Below, piece by piece: positions 15,338 through 23,508 of a DNA stretch of 41,347 bases (positions are counted from its first letter, which is position 1; the number at the start of each line of letters is the position of its first letter). Made by a program: the position numbers and the translations under genes. The notes beneath the pieces were generated by a model. It saw only the letters and a list, made by a program, of their open reading frames with translations, searched no databases and was not told where the DNA came from. The stretch spans positions 1 to 41,347 of the forward strand of contig JAFYYP010000011.1 of NCBI GenBank assembly GCA_017557505.1, in the 5' to 3' direction. Source of the stretch: Bacillota bacterium. GTDB taxonomy: Bacteria; Bacillota; Clostridia; Peptostreptococcales; Anaerovoracaceae.

Positions 15338-15886
15338 TTATTTCACCTGCATGGGAATGCCGCAGACGGTCAGGTACACGCGGTCCGCGAGGGCCGCCGC
15401 GTGGCAGTTGATGCGCCCGAGTGCGTCGCGGTACAGGCGAGAGACCTTCGTGGCGGGCACGAGGCCGTCGCCTACCTCGTTCGTGACCATCACCAGGTCT
15501 ATGTTCACCGCCTTGCACAGCTCCGCGAGCGCGGAGAGTTCGGCCTTCACCTTTTCTTCGGCTTCGTCCGCCTCTTCCTGCTTCGGGTCGTCCCAGTCGG
15601 CGATGCGCGAAAAGTACGTGTTGTCGAGCAGAAAGCCCACGCAATCGAGCAGGATGGCCTTTTCCTGTCCCAGACTGATCCGGTCGAGATTCTGCCAGCG
15701 CTCTTCCGTGCGCCAGTGTTCCGGCCGCCTTGCCTGATGCCTCCTGATGCGGTCGTCCATCTCGCCGTCGGTATTCGTCGCCGTCGCGATGTACAGCACG
15801 GGGGCGTCCCCTGCCGCTTCCCTGATCAGTTTTTCCGCAAAATCGCTCTTGCCGCTGCGGGCGCCGCCGGTCACTAAGGTGATCAT
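15338..15886 (-). CDS. cobU: Adenosylcobinamide kinase / adenosylcobinamide-phosphate guanylyltransferase
   Basis: 182-residue bifunctional cytoplasmic enzyme that phosphorylates adenosylcobinamide and then attaches GMP. The P-loop GGARSGKS is at 7-14. The segment RIRRHQARRP carries the histidine that becomes guanylylated in the family. VTNEVGDGLVP is the usual CobU signature, and LDCVGFLLDN the second one. It overlaps cobT by four bases (ATGA), so the two are coupled. Length is normal. Confidence 0.95.
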   Translation of the reverse strand: MITLVTGGARSGKSDFAEKLIREAAGDAPVLYIATATNTDGEMDDRIRRHQARRPEHWRTEERWQNLDRISLGQEKAILLDCVGFLLDNTYFSRIADWDDPKQEEADEAEEKVKAELSALAELCKAVNIDLVMVTNEVGDGLVPATKVSRLYRDALGRINCHAAALADRVYLTVCGIPMQVK

Positions 15887-16959
15887 TTTTCATCCTTTCT
15901 GATGTCGATGCGGTACGTTTCGTCCATGGCTTCCTGCGCGAACGTGTGCATGTCGCGCATCATGGCGCAGGCGGATCCGACGATGTGGAACGCGAGCGGG
16001 CAGCCCGTGCCTTCGCCCAGACGCATGCGCATGTCGAGGATGGGTTCGAGCCCCAGTTCCTTCATGTTGAAGGCGTATGCGGGTTCTGCCGAGGCGTGCG
16101 AGGCGAACATGAAGTCCGCGCATTCGGGCTTGAGCCGGTACGCGCACAGCGCTGCCAGCGAGCTGATGACCCCGTCGATCACCATGGGCAGGCGGTAATA
16201 CGCCGCGCCGATGTAGCAGCCCGTGAGCGCCGCGATGTCGAAACCGCCGACCTTCGCGATGACGTCGATGGGATCGGACGGATCGGGCTTGTTCAGTTCC
16301 AGCGCTTTGCGGATGACTTCCTTTTTATGGATCAGGCCCTCATCCGTCAGGCCGCCGCCTTTGCCGACGACTTCATCTGCGGAAAGACCTGTCAGTGCCA
16401 TGCAGCACGCGCTCGTGGAACTCGTGTTGCCGATACCCATCTCGCCGTTGCCTAAAAGCTCATAGCCTTCTTCCTTGCAGATCCTTACCATGTCGATGCC
16501 GGTCAGGATGCCCTGCATGGCCTGCTCGCGGGTCATGGCGGGACCCTTCGCAAAGTTGTTCGTGCCGTCCGCGATGTGGCGGTCGATCACGAGGTCGCAG
16601 TCCACGCGGCCCTTGACGCCGATATCCACGACTTTCAGGTCCGTTCCGGCATAATGCGCCAGCACGCCCACGCCGGACACGCCTTCTGCTATGTTTTTCG
16701 TATGGTTGCGAGTCATCTCCTGGGGCGTGCCTGCCACGCCCTCCTCGACGACGCCGTTGTCCGCCGCAAAGACGAGCACACAGCGCTTTTCCGCCGTGTT
16801 GATCACCTTGCCGGTGATGCCTGCCATCTTGATGGCGATGGTCTCCAGACGCCCGAGGCTGCCCAGAGGCTTCAGCAGTCCGTCGTTGCGCTTCTTCGCC
16901 GCTTCAATCGCGGCTTCGTCCGCGCCGGCGATGCCGCTTAAATAATCGTTGAGAGTCAT
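15883..16959 (-). CDS. cobT: Nicotinate-nucleotide--dimethylbenzimidazole phosphoribosyltransferase
   Basis: 358 residues. It activates the lower-ligand base of cobalamin by transferring ribose phosphate from nicotinate mononucleotide. Family marks are KPLGSLGRLE near the N-terminus, VFAADNGVVEEGV, GEMGIGNTSSTSA, GGGLTDEG and the catalytic glutamate in RLGEGTG near residue 315. The length is typical. AAGGAAATCCT precedes the ATG. It follows the AEC permease by 17 bases and overlaps cobU, so it belongs to a run of minus-strand genes starting at glycerate kinase or before. Confidence 0.95.
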   Translation of the reverse strand: MTLNDYLSGIAGADEAAIEAAKKRNDGLLKPLGSLGRLETIAIKMAGITGKVINTAEKRCVLVFAADNGVVEEGVAGTPQEMTRNHTKNIAEGVSGVGVLAHYAGTDLKVVDIGVKGRVDCDLVIDRHIADGTNNFAKGPAMTREQAMQGILTGIDMVRICKEEGYELLGNGEMGIGNTSSTSACCMALTGLSADEVVGKGGGLTDEGLIHKKEVIRKALELNKPDPSDPIDVIAKVGGFDIAALTGCYIGAAYYRLPMVIDGVISSLAALCAYRLKPECADFMFASHASAEPAYAFNMKELGLEPILDMRMRLGEGTGCPLAFHIVGSACAMMRDMHTFAQEAMDETYRIDIRKDEK

Positions 16960-16976
16960 AGGATTTCCTTCTTAAA

Positions 16977-17951
16977 CTACAGCAGTCCGAACTGCTTCAG
17001 GCCGAAGATCCACAGGAACATCGTGAGGATCGAGAAGACCGACGTAACGACCACGATCTCCCCGGACAGGTCGCCGTCGCAGCCCATCGCCTTCGCCATA
17101 GGATAGGACGAGATCGCCGTCGGAGACGCGCTCGTCAGGAGCATCGCCCCCATCACGTACCCGCTCCAGCCCCAATGGATGGGAAGAAGCATGTAGAGCA
17201 GCGGATAGATCACGAGCTTGACAAGGGTCACAAGGACGAGGTCTCTGCGGTTGTTCTTCGCAGATCTCAAGCTGAACGAAGCCCCCAGGGTGATGAAAGC
17301 CATCGGGGTGATGACCCCGGACATGCCAGCCACGACCGAATCCAGCACGTCCGGCAGATCGAGATTCAGCGCGTTGACCAGAAATCCCAGCAGTGCGCCC
17401 CAAATGAGCTTGTTTTTCGCGATCCCCAGCAGAATGCTCTTGCCGTTCAGTTTCGTCTTGCCCGCGCCTGCCTTGCCTTTGGCGATAGCGGCTTTCTGTC
17501 CGCAGATCTCGAGCACGACCACGGAAAGCGTATTGTAGATGGGCACGCAGATCGCCAGTGCCAATGCCACTTCCACCGTGTTGCCCACGCCGAACAGGCT
17601 TTCCGCCACGGGAATGCCGAAGATGACCGCGTTGCTGCGGAACATGCCCTGCACCATGCTGCCGACCTTGGCGGGATCTTTTTCCACAATGCTGCACAGC
17701 AGAAAGCAGGCGCACCAGCCGATGATGGTGGCAATGCCTGCGTAAAGCCCGAAATTGCCGTTGATGCCGCTCAGGTCTGCGTTGTAGATGTTCTTGAACA
17801 TCAGGAACGGCAGAAAAACGGTCACGAGCAGTTTGTTGATGTCGGTATTCAGTTTTTCCGGCAGTTTTCCGCTCTTTTTCAGGGCGACGCCCATAAGCAT
17901 GTAGAGCATGAGCGGCGCGATGACTTTCAGCGAAACGATCAGATTATTCAT
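16977..17951 (-). CDS. AEC-family (auxin efflux carrier type) transporter
   Basis: 324 residues with about ten hydrophobic segments in two groups, separated by a basic stretch (about 150-175). This is the build of AEC permeases (MleP, YfdV-like), which move small organic anions such as malate. Family-like pieces are LPEKLNTDINKLLVTVFLPF, FRSNAVIFGIPVAESLFG and the C-terminal SASPTAISSYPMAKAMGCDG. The start overlaps the end of the glycerate kinase gene by eight bases, so translation is coupled. Together they suggest uptake or export of an organic acid such as glycerate (inference). Confidence 0.87.
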   Translation of the reverse strand: MNNLIVSLKVIAPLMLYMLMGVALKKSGKLPEKLNTDINKLLVTVFLPFLMFKNIYNADLSGINGNFGLYAGIATIIGWCACFLLCSIVEKDPAKVGSMVQGMFRSNAVIFGIPVAESLFGVGNTVEVALALAICVPIYNTLSVVVLEICGQKAAIAKGKAGAGKTKLNGKSILLGIAKNKLIWGALLGFLVNALNLDLPDVLDSVVAGMSGVITPMAFITLGASFSLRSAKNNRRDLVLVTLVKLVIYPLLYMLLPIHWGWSGYVMGAMLLTSASPTAISSYPMAKAMGCDGDLSGEIVVVTSVFSILTMFLWIFGLKQFGLL

Positions 17952-19071
17952 GTCTTACCTTAAGAAGTCTAAACGTGCGGAGCGCGGCGCTCGCATAGAG
18001 CTCTTCCGCATGCTCCATGGCATATTCCAGCGTGCAGGGACCCTGAACAGTGGGCACGATGCTGTCCACAAGGGAAAGCATTTCTTCGGCTTTATCGCCC
18101 ATGCCTCCGACGATGGCGATGCAGGGTTTACCGGCCTTTTTGCAGCGCTTGCCGACGCCCGAAACGACCTTGCCGTGGGCCGACTGCCAGTCGATGCGGC
18201 CTTCGCCCGTGATCACAAGATCAGCCTGTTCGAGCAGGGCGTCGAAGCCGACGAGGTCGAGCACTGCGTCGGATCCGGAACGCATCTGCGCGTTCAGGAA
18301 GATCCGCAGCGCAGCCCCCAGACCGCCCGCCGCGCCTGCGCCGGGGAAGTCGGTGTCCGCGTTTAAATCGCGTTTCAAAACGGCGGCATAGTTCGCCATG
18401 CCCGTCTCGAGCTCGTCGCGGATGACAGGGACAGCCCCTTTCTGCGGGCCGAACGTGAACGTCGCACCGTCCGGGCCGAGCAGCGGGTTATCCACGTCGC
18501 TCATGACGGTAAAGCGGGCCTCTTTCGCCTCGGACAGAAGGCCGGAAACGTCGATCTTGCAGACTTTCGCGAGGTCGCTCCCCTTTCCTTCCAGGACGTT
18601 GCCTGTCGCATCGAAGAAACGTACGCCGAGGGCTGACGCGCAGCCCATGCCGCCGTCGTTCGTGGCGCTGCCGCCGATCGCGATGGTAAGGTCGCGGCAG
18701 CCCGCTTTCAGTGCCGCGGCGATCAGCTCGCCTGTACCGTAAGTGGTGGCGTTGCGGGGGTCGCGGCGTTCGGACGGAACCAGCACGAGACCGGAAGCCG
18801 AAGCCATCTCGATGATGGCCGTCCCTCCCGGCAGCAGCCCGTAGCCCGCTTCGACCGGTTCTCCCAGGGGTCCGCGTACCGTTACCGGTACCCACTTGCC
18901 GCCCGTTGCCATGATGACCGCTTCCGCTGTACCTTCGCCTCCGTCCGCCATGGGCACCCAGCTGCAGGAGCAGTCCGGGAAGACTTCTTTGGCGGCGCGG
19001 GTCAGCAGCTCGCTGATCTGCAGCGAACTGAGCGATCCCTTAAACGAATCCGATGCAAAGAGAAAGTTCAT
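17944..19071 (-). CDS. Glycerate kinase (GlxK/GarK type)
   Basis: 375 residues, ATP-dependent phosphorylation of glycerate to a phosphoglycerate that enters glycolysis. Signature parts are DSFKGSLSS at the N-terminus, PMADGGEGT, AIGGSATNDGGMG, GPDGATFTFGPQKGA, PGAGAAGGLG and VITGEGRIDWQS. Length is standard. It starts 6 bases after the stop of a tiny hydrophobic ORF and overlaps the AEC transporter gene. The pair looks like a small catabolic unit that has joined the cobTU genes. Confidence 0.93.
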   Translation of the reverse strand: MNFLFASDSFKGSLSSLQISELLTRAAKEVFPDCSCSWVPMADGGEGTAEAVIMATGGKWVPVTVRGPLGEPVEAGYGLLPGGTAIIEMASASGLVLVPSERRDPRNATTYGTGELIAAALKAGCRDLTIAIGGSATNDGGMGCASALGVRFFDATGNVLEGKGSDLAKVCKIDVSGLLSEAKEARFTVMSDVDNPLLGPDGATFTFGPQKGAVPVIRDELETGMANYAAVLKRDLNADTDFPGAGAAGGLGAALRIFLNAQMRSGSDAVLDLVGFDALLEQADLVITGEGRIDWQSAHGKVVSGVGKRCKKAGKPCIAIVGGMGDKAEEMLSLVDSIVPTVQGPCTLEYAMEHAEELYASAALRTFRLLKVRHE

Positions 19072-19077
19072 GAGCGC

Positions 19078-19155
19078 CTACTTTCCGTCCGTAAACCCGA
19101 GGATAAGGAGAAGCACGAACAGGATGAGCGCAGCCAGTAAGATCGAAATTACCAT
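19078..19155 (-). CDS. Putative 25-residue single-helix membrane peptide
   Basis: The ATG at 19155 opens 25 codons and a TAG. The product is almost purely hydrophobic (MVISILLAALILFVLLLIL, then GFTDGK), one membrane helix with a short charged end. It begins 4 bases after the stop of the upstream secreted protein and ends 6 bases before the glycerate kinase start, a spacing typical of real coupled genes. AAGGAAAG lies about 13 bases before the ATG, overlapping the upstream gene. No homologue is known to me. It could be a chance frame; the tight fit between two genes is the main support. Confidence 0.5.
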   Translation of the reverse strand: MVISILLAALILFVLLLILGFTDGK

Positions 19156-19159
19156 AGAT

Positions 19160-20401
19160 CTAATGCTTTCCTTTCTTCCGCAGCGCGAAAAGTGCGATCA
19201 GCAGAAGCACGCAGGCCCCCGCGCCGATCAGCGGTACGACGGGCAGTTCCTTCGTCTGCGCCTGCTGCGCTTCTTCCACGGCCTGCTGCAGCGGTTCTTC
19301 GTCCAGCAGTTTGATCTCCTGCTTGAGAGGAGCCGTATGATCTGCAATATACGAATATCCGCATTCGCTGCAGATATATTTCGTACAACCCCGTACGTTG
19401 TAATCCGGCGCCGTGACGATGGTCGTATAACTCTCCGGTCCGTGCGGGCAGGGGCGCAGGATCTCGTCGTACGTAAAGACCTCGTCGCGTTCGAAGTTCT
19501 CCGTGCAGCCGCCCCAGTCATAGGTCCACTGCAGTACTTCGCCGATATACGGCGCGCAGTAAGCCCGGCGGTCGCGGTTGTCTTCGAAGAAGCGGATGCG
19601 GCCTTCCACGTGGTTATTTACGATCGCGCCGGCATAGGACGTGCCCCGCGGATAGATGATGTACATGCCCACGAGGCCGCCGTTGTGCACGTAGCCGTGA
19701 TCGGAGTCGTAGCCGTCAATCTCGACATAGCAGTCTGCCAGATCGATGAACCCGGCGGAATACGCGCCGCCCATGAACTGCTCGTCCTTGTATTCGACGT
19801 CGGTGTCGACGCAGATCAGCGTGACGAACGCTTTGCTGTTCTCGATACGCCCGCTTCCGTAGCCGGCAAATCCGCCGGCGCCGAAGCAATGGCCGCTCGT
19901 GGTGACGGAGCAGATGCCCTGCACGCTGCAGTTTCGCACGATGGCGCCGTTTTCCATCAAGCCCGCCATCAGTCCGGCGAACACGCACTTGTCATTGCCG
20001 CCTGCTGGTACTGCCGTAATATCCGCTCCGGCCAGGTTCAGATTCTCCACGACCGCACCGTCCAGGATACCAAAAAACCCACCGAAATACCCTTCGTATT
20101 CTTTATAGTTGCCATCGTAGACGGTGCGGGTCTCGGGGCAGACCTGGCTGTAGCACACATTGTAGATCGTGTGACCGGCTCCGTCCAAATGACCCCGGAA
20201 TACAGGCGGTTCCCACTCCCAATTGAAATTGGCATTCACCGGCAGATAGATGTCTTCCGTCAGCACAAAATCCCCGTCCGGGTCACTGGCTAATAAGAAC
20301 AGGTCCTCCGGCGAGGAGATCTCGACTGCACCGCTCTCCGCGTGCACAAAGCAGACGGAAAGTGCCAGAATCATTATTGTAAGAACAAATACTTTCTTCA
20401 T
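19160..20401 (-). CDS. Secreted beta-helix/GLUG-like surface protein with C-terminal anchor
   Basis: 413 residues. The signal peptide is about 1-21 (VFVLTIMILALSVCFVHA). The body (about 40-270) has the Gly/Asn-rich strand pattern of GLUG/right-handed beta-helix proteins (FRGHLDGAGHTIYNV, GGFFGILDGAVVENLNLAGA, GGLVGMYII). Near 340-355 the pattern CTKYICSECGYSYIADHT looks like a small zinc-ribbon-like bacterial repeat. A Glu/Gln-rich stalk and a membrane helix (VVPLIGAGACVLLLIALFAL) with RKKGKH end the chain, so it is probably held in the membrane with the body outside. No ribosome site precedes the ATG; an extended -10 ends 8 bases before it, so the mRNA may be leaderless. Confidence 0.78.
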   Translation of the reverse strand: MKKVFVLTIMILALSVCFVHAESGAVEISSPEDLFLLASDPDGDFVLTEDIYLPVNANFNWEWEPPVFRGHLDGAGHTIYNVCYSQVCPETRTVYDGNYKEYEGYFGGFFGILDGAVVENLNLAGADITAVPAGGNDKCVFAGLMAGLMENGAIVRNCSVQGICSVTTSGHCFGAGGFAGYGSGRIENSKAFVTLICVDTDVEYKDEQFMGGAYSAGFIDLADCYVEIDGYDSDHGYVHNGGLVGMYIIYPRGTSYAGAIVNNHVEGRIRFFEDNRDRRAYCAPYIGEVLQWTYDWGGCTENFERDEVFTYDEILRPCPHGPESYTTIVTAPDYNVRGCTKYICSECGYSYIADHTAPLKQEIKLLDEEPLQQAVEEAQQAQTKELPVVPLIGAGACVLLLIALFALRKKGKH

Positions 20402-20409
20402 AACAATTT

Positions 20410-20418
20410 ATTATATCA
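20410..20418 (-). promoter_or_regulatory. Extended -10 (TGATATAAT) placed for a leaderless transcript
   Basis: On the minus strand TGA-TATAAT is followed by only 8 bases before the ATG at 20401. With the usual 6-8 base distance from -10 to the first transcribed base, the mRNA would start at or next to the start codon. Confidence 0.6.
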
Positions 20419-20430
20419 TATCCGGCGCAT

Positions 20431-20456
20431 AAAAAGACCCGCCACTTGGGCGGGTC
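20431..20456 (-). terminator. Terminator of the gdpP-rplI-dnaB operon
   Basis: Minus strand GACCCGCC/GGCGGGTC stem (20456-20449 with 20443-20436), loop of five, then TTTTT. It begins 12 bases after the stop of the CofE-like gene. Confidence 0.92.
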
Positions 20457-20468
20457 CCGATAGGATCC

Positions 20469-21659
20469 TTATTCTGCCGTCAGGTTGTCGAAGTAGCCGG
20501 AGATCCAGATGATGGGCGTGCCCTTGTCTCCGCTGCCGCTCGTCAGGTCGCACAGCGAACCGATCAGATCGGTCAGGCGTCTGGGGGTCGTGCCCTGCGA
20601 AGCCATGTTGCCGACCAGGTCCGCATCCTTGTTGCGGATGGAATCCTTGATTGCTTCCTTCAGTTCGTCGCCGGACAGGTGCGAGAAGTCGTTATCTGCC
20701 AGATACTTCAGCTTCAACTCGTTCGGCTGACCTTCGAGGCCTCCGGTGTACGCCGGGGAGACAACGGGGTCTGCGAGCTCCCAGATCTTGCCGACGGGGT
20801 CCTTGAAGGCGCCGTCGCCGTAGATCATGGCTTCGATCTGCTTGCCGCTCGCTGCGCGCAGCTTGGCCGCGATGCCTTCGACGACAGGCTGGCAGTCTCT
20901 GGGGAACAACTTGACCGTGTCTTCTGTCGCCTTGTTCGAGCCGTACAGGCCGTACGTTTCGTTGCAGCCGCTGCCGTTCACGGGCGCGTTCATGATATCG
21001 CTCAAGTTGAGCGCGATCTCGGCGCCTGCAGCTTTCAGCAGTCTCTTGCTTCTTTCTCTGGAGTGGATGTCGCAGGCCAGCACGTTCTTCGTGTACTGCA
21101 GGATGGCGCGCACGTCGTTCGCGAAGAAGATCTCGCACTCCGCGCCGCACTCTTCCACGAGCGACTTATAGTATTCCACGTAATCCACGCCGGTAAATCT
21201 GTGCTTCTTGTAGCCGAACAGCTCTCTGTATCTGGCCTCGGTCAGCACGTCGGAATAGGGGTTGACCCCTGCAGCATCCAGATCGTCCAAAGAGATCAGA
21301 TGGTTGCCGACCTCATCGCTGGGGTACGACAGCTGCAGCCAGATCTTCCTGGCGCCTTTGGCGATGCCGCGCAGGCAGATCGCGAAACGGTTGCGGGACA
21401 GGATGGGGAACACGACGCTGAACTCCCCGGAGGGGAATTTCGCGCGGATGTCTGCCGCGATGTCCTCGACGCCCACGTAGTTGCCCTGGGCTCTTGCAAC
21501 GACTGCTTCGGTGACCGCCACCACGTCTCTGTCGCGCAGGTCCGCGCCGCCGTTCGACGCCGCGAGAATGCTGTCCACAACGATCTGGACAATGTCATCT
21601 CCTTCGCGGATGATGGGCGCGCGCACGCCTCTGGATACGGTTCCGATCATTCTTTCCAT
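20469..21659 (-). CDS. CofE-like protein (coenzyme F420-0:L-glutamate ligase family)
   Basis: 396 residues. The N-terminal part (GTVSRGVRAPIIREGDDI, RDRDVVAVTEAVVARAQGN) and the general pattern match the F420 ligase (CofE) family, which adds glutamate to F420-0 in archaea and actinobacteria. No other F420 genes are seen here, and fermentative Clostridia are not known to make F420, so the true substrate is probably different. The chain is longer than archaeal CofE (about 250), with a C-terminal part (ADPVVSPAYTGGLEG, MASQGTTPRRLTDLIGSLCD) I cannot assign. AAGGAGG lies about 10 bases before the ATG. It is the last gene before the operon terminator; arginine is mostly AGA. Confidence 0.78.
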   Translation of the reverse strand: MERMIGTVSRGVRAPIIREGDDIVQIVVDSILAASNGGADLRDRDVVAVTEAVVARAQGNYVGVEDIAADIRAKFPSGEFSVVFPILSRNRFAICLRGIAKGARKIWLQLSYPSDEVGNHLISLDDLDAAGVNPYSDVLTEARYRELFGYKKHRFTGVDYVEYYKSLVEECGAECEIFFANDVRAILQYTKNVLACDIHSRERSKRLLKAAGAEIALNLSDIMNAPVNGSGCNETYGLYGSNKATEDTVKLFPRDCQPVVEGIAAKLRAASGKQIEAMIYGDGAFKDPVGKIWELADPVVSPAYTGGLEGQPNELKLKYLADNDFSHLSGDELKEAIKDSIRNKDADLVGNMASQGTTPRRLTDLIGSLCDLTSGSGDKGTPIIWISGYFDNLTAE

Positions 21660-21703
21660 AAAACTGATGCCTCCTTGTATTATGAATGCTTATGCAGATT
21701 CGA

Positions 21704-23506
21704 CTACAGATAATTCAGCGGGTTGTACGGCGTGCCGTTGTAGCGCACTTCGAAGTGGCAGTGCGGGCCCGTAGACCAGCCGGTGCTGCCGACCAGGCCG
21801 ATGTTCTGGCCCTGATAGACGTTTTCGCCCGCGCTCACGAGGATCTTGCTGCAGTGCGCGTAATACGTCTCGTACAGTCCGCCGTGGCTGATGATGATCA
21901 GGTAGCCGTAGCTGCCCTTCCAGCCGGCGAACGTGACGGTGCCTCCGTCGCTTGCGTAGATCTTGGAGCCGTACGGGGCTGCGAGGTCGACGCCGGTGTG
22001 CATCGTGCCCCAGCGCATGCCGAACGGCGACGTGAGCGTGTAGCTGTACAGCGGGTACTGGAAGTTGCCCGTGCCCTGCGCCACCGGGACCGGCTTCGTG
22101 CCGCGATACTGGACCTCGGCCACAGGTTCGGTGATGCGGGTCGTAGACACGACGGTGCGGTTGACCTCTTCGCCGTTGACCCTTTCGACCGTCGCAACGA
22201 TCAAATCCGTACCCTTGCGGCCTTCGCTCTTGACCGACGTCTCGCCTTCGTACATGGACGCGTTGTCGATGTACTGCACGTCGTAATCGACAGATTCGGT
22301 GTACGTCGCGGTCTCGGTGCTGCGGATCGTGATGCGTGGCGCATCACTGGCAGTTTCGCCGCTCTGCAGATATTTCTTGGCTTCCGAGCGGTCCCAGATG
22401 TCGCCCAGCAGGCAGAAGACGGGCCGCACTTCGACCTTCTGGTCGTACGTGACCTCGTTGATGACCGCGTTGCCCTCTGTCGTCGTGTATTCCGTCTGGA
22501 TCTCGTTTAAGATGCTCTTCGCGACGTTTTCGCTCTCGAGCAGGACGGTCTCTTCGTCGTCGAGGCAGATGGTGTAGGCCTCGACCTGAAGATCCTTCAT
22601 ATACGTGATCGTATTCAGGATGTCTTCGTCGCTGTCCACGTCAATGTTGAATCCGACGACCTTGTTGAACGACATATCGCGTTCGACGTCCAGCGAAACG
22701 TTGGCTCCGGTGGCCTTCGACAGCTTGTCGCCCAGCGCGTCGATCGTCTTGTAGACGTCGTCCACGCTGCGGGCTGTACCGAGCAGTTTGCCGTGGTAGC
22801 TGTACTCATAGGCCGTACACGACTTGACGAGCACGACCGAAGCCGCGCCGACCACGACGAGCATGGCAAAAACGGTCACCAAAGACCGCTTGTGCTGTTC
22901 GATCCAGTAGCGCACGTCCCAGAGCAGGTCCCAGATATAATAGAAGAAGCTGCCCAGATAGTAGGCTGCCGCGATCACCGCGTCCGCGACGATCAGGGCG
23001 AGGTCCCACAGGTCCGCACCGAAGCGGGTCACGAAGTTCCAGGCGCTGGCCCAAAGGCCGTCCCAGCCGTCGAGCACGGGACCCCAACAGTCGTCCACGC
23101 AAGCCGCATAGGCGTTGTGGCGTGCCTCTTCGGTCATCCACTCCTTGCCGGCCAGTTCTGCGCGCGTCTGCTTCAGCTGGCGCACGAGACGCCACGTCCG
23201 GTGCAGGAAGCCTTCGCCGACGGGGCGGTACGAAGCGATCTTTCTGGCCGCGGCGGAAGCTGCCGCGTACACGCGTCTGTGCTCAGACTCGTGATGCGCT
23301 TCTTCGCTCCGCTTCTTGCCCTTGCGCCTGTAGTGCGCTTCCTTCTCTTTTTCCAGTTCCTGCGCTTTTTCCCGGAGCTCGTCCTCGAAACGGTCTTTGT
23401 CGACGGTCTCGGCGACCTTGTCGAGCTTGCTCTGCAGCAGCTCGTCCAGCTCCTTGCGGACGCCTTCCTGGTCTATATTCTGATGTACGGCTTTTTCGTC
23501 CGTCAT
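21704..23506 (-). CDS. Membrane-anchored M23 metallopeptidase with G5 domain
   Basis: 600 residues, cell-wall endopeptidase. Residues 1-75 are charged and helical (coiled-coil-like, cytoplasmic). 100-200 is Trp-rich and partly hydrophobic. A membrane helix is at about 208-228. An extracellular region of about 240-380 has no named domain. A G5-like domain (about 395-470) precedes the M23 domain (about 485-600), with zinc ligands H503 and D507 (HTGVD) and H582xH584 (HCH), plus H551. It starts 2 bases after the DnaD-gene stop. The long cytoplasmic N-terminus is unusual for this class and could link wall cutting to an inside partner. Related G5/M23 proteins act in growth or sporulation. Confidence 0.88.
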   Translation of the reverse strand: MTDEKAVHQNIDQEGVRKELDELLQSKLDKVAETVDKDRFEDELREKAQELEKEKEAHYRRKGKKRSEEAHHESEHRRVYAAASAAARKIASYRPVGEGFLHRTWRLVRQLKQTRAELAGKEWMTEEARHNAYAACVDDCWGPVLDGWDGLWASAWNFVTRFGADLWDLALIVADAVIAAAYYLGSFFYYIWDLLWDVRYWIEQHKRSLVTVFAMLVVVGAASVVLVKSCTAYEYSYHGKLLGTARSVDDVYKTIDALGDKLSKATGANVSLDVERDMSFNKVVGFNIDVDSDEDILNTITYMKDLQVEAYTICLDDEETVLLESENVAKSILNEIQTEYTTTEGNAVINEVTYDQKVEVRPVFCLLGDIWDRSEAKKYLQSGETASDAPRITIRSTETATYTESVDYDVQYIDNASMYEGETSVKSEGRKGTDLIVATVERVNGEEVNRTVVSTTRITEPVAEVQYRGTKPVPVAQGTGNFQYPLYSYTLTSPFGMRWGTMHTGVDLAAPYGSKIYASDGGTVTFAGWKGSYGYLIIISHGGLYETYYAHCSKILVSAGENVYQGQNIGLVGSTGWSTGPHCHFEVRYNGTPYNPLNYL

Positions 23507-23508
23507 TC

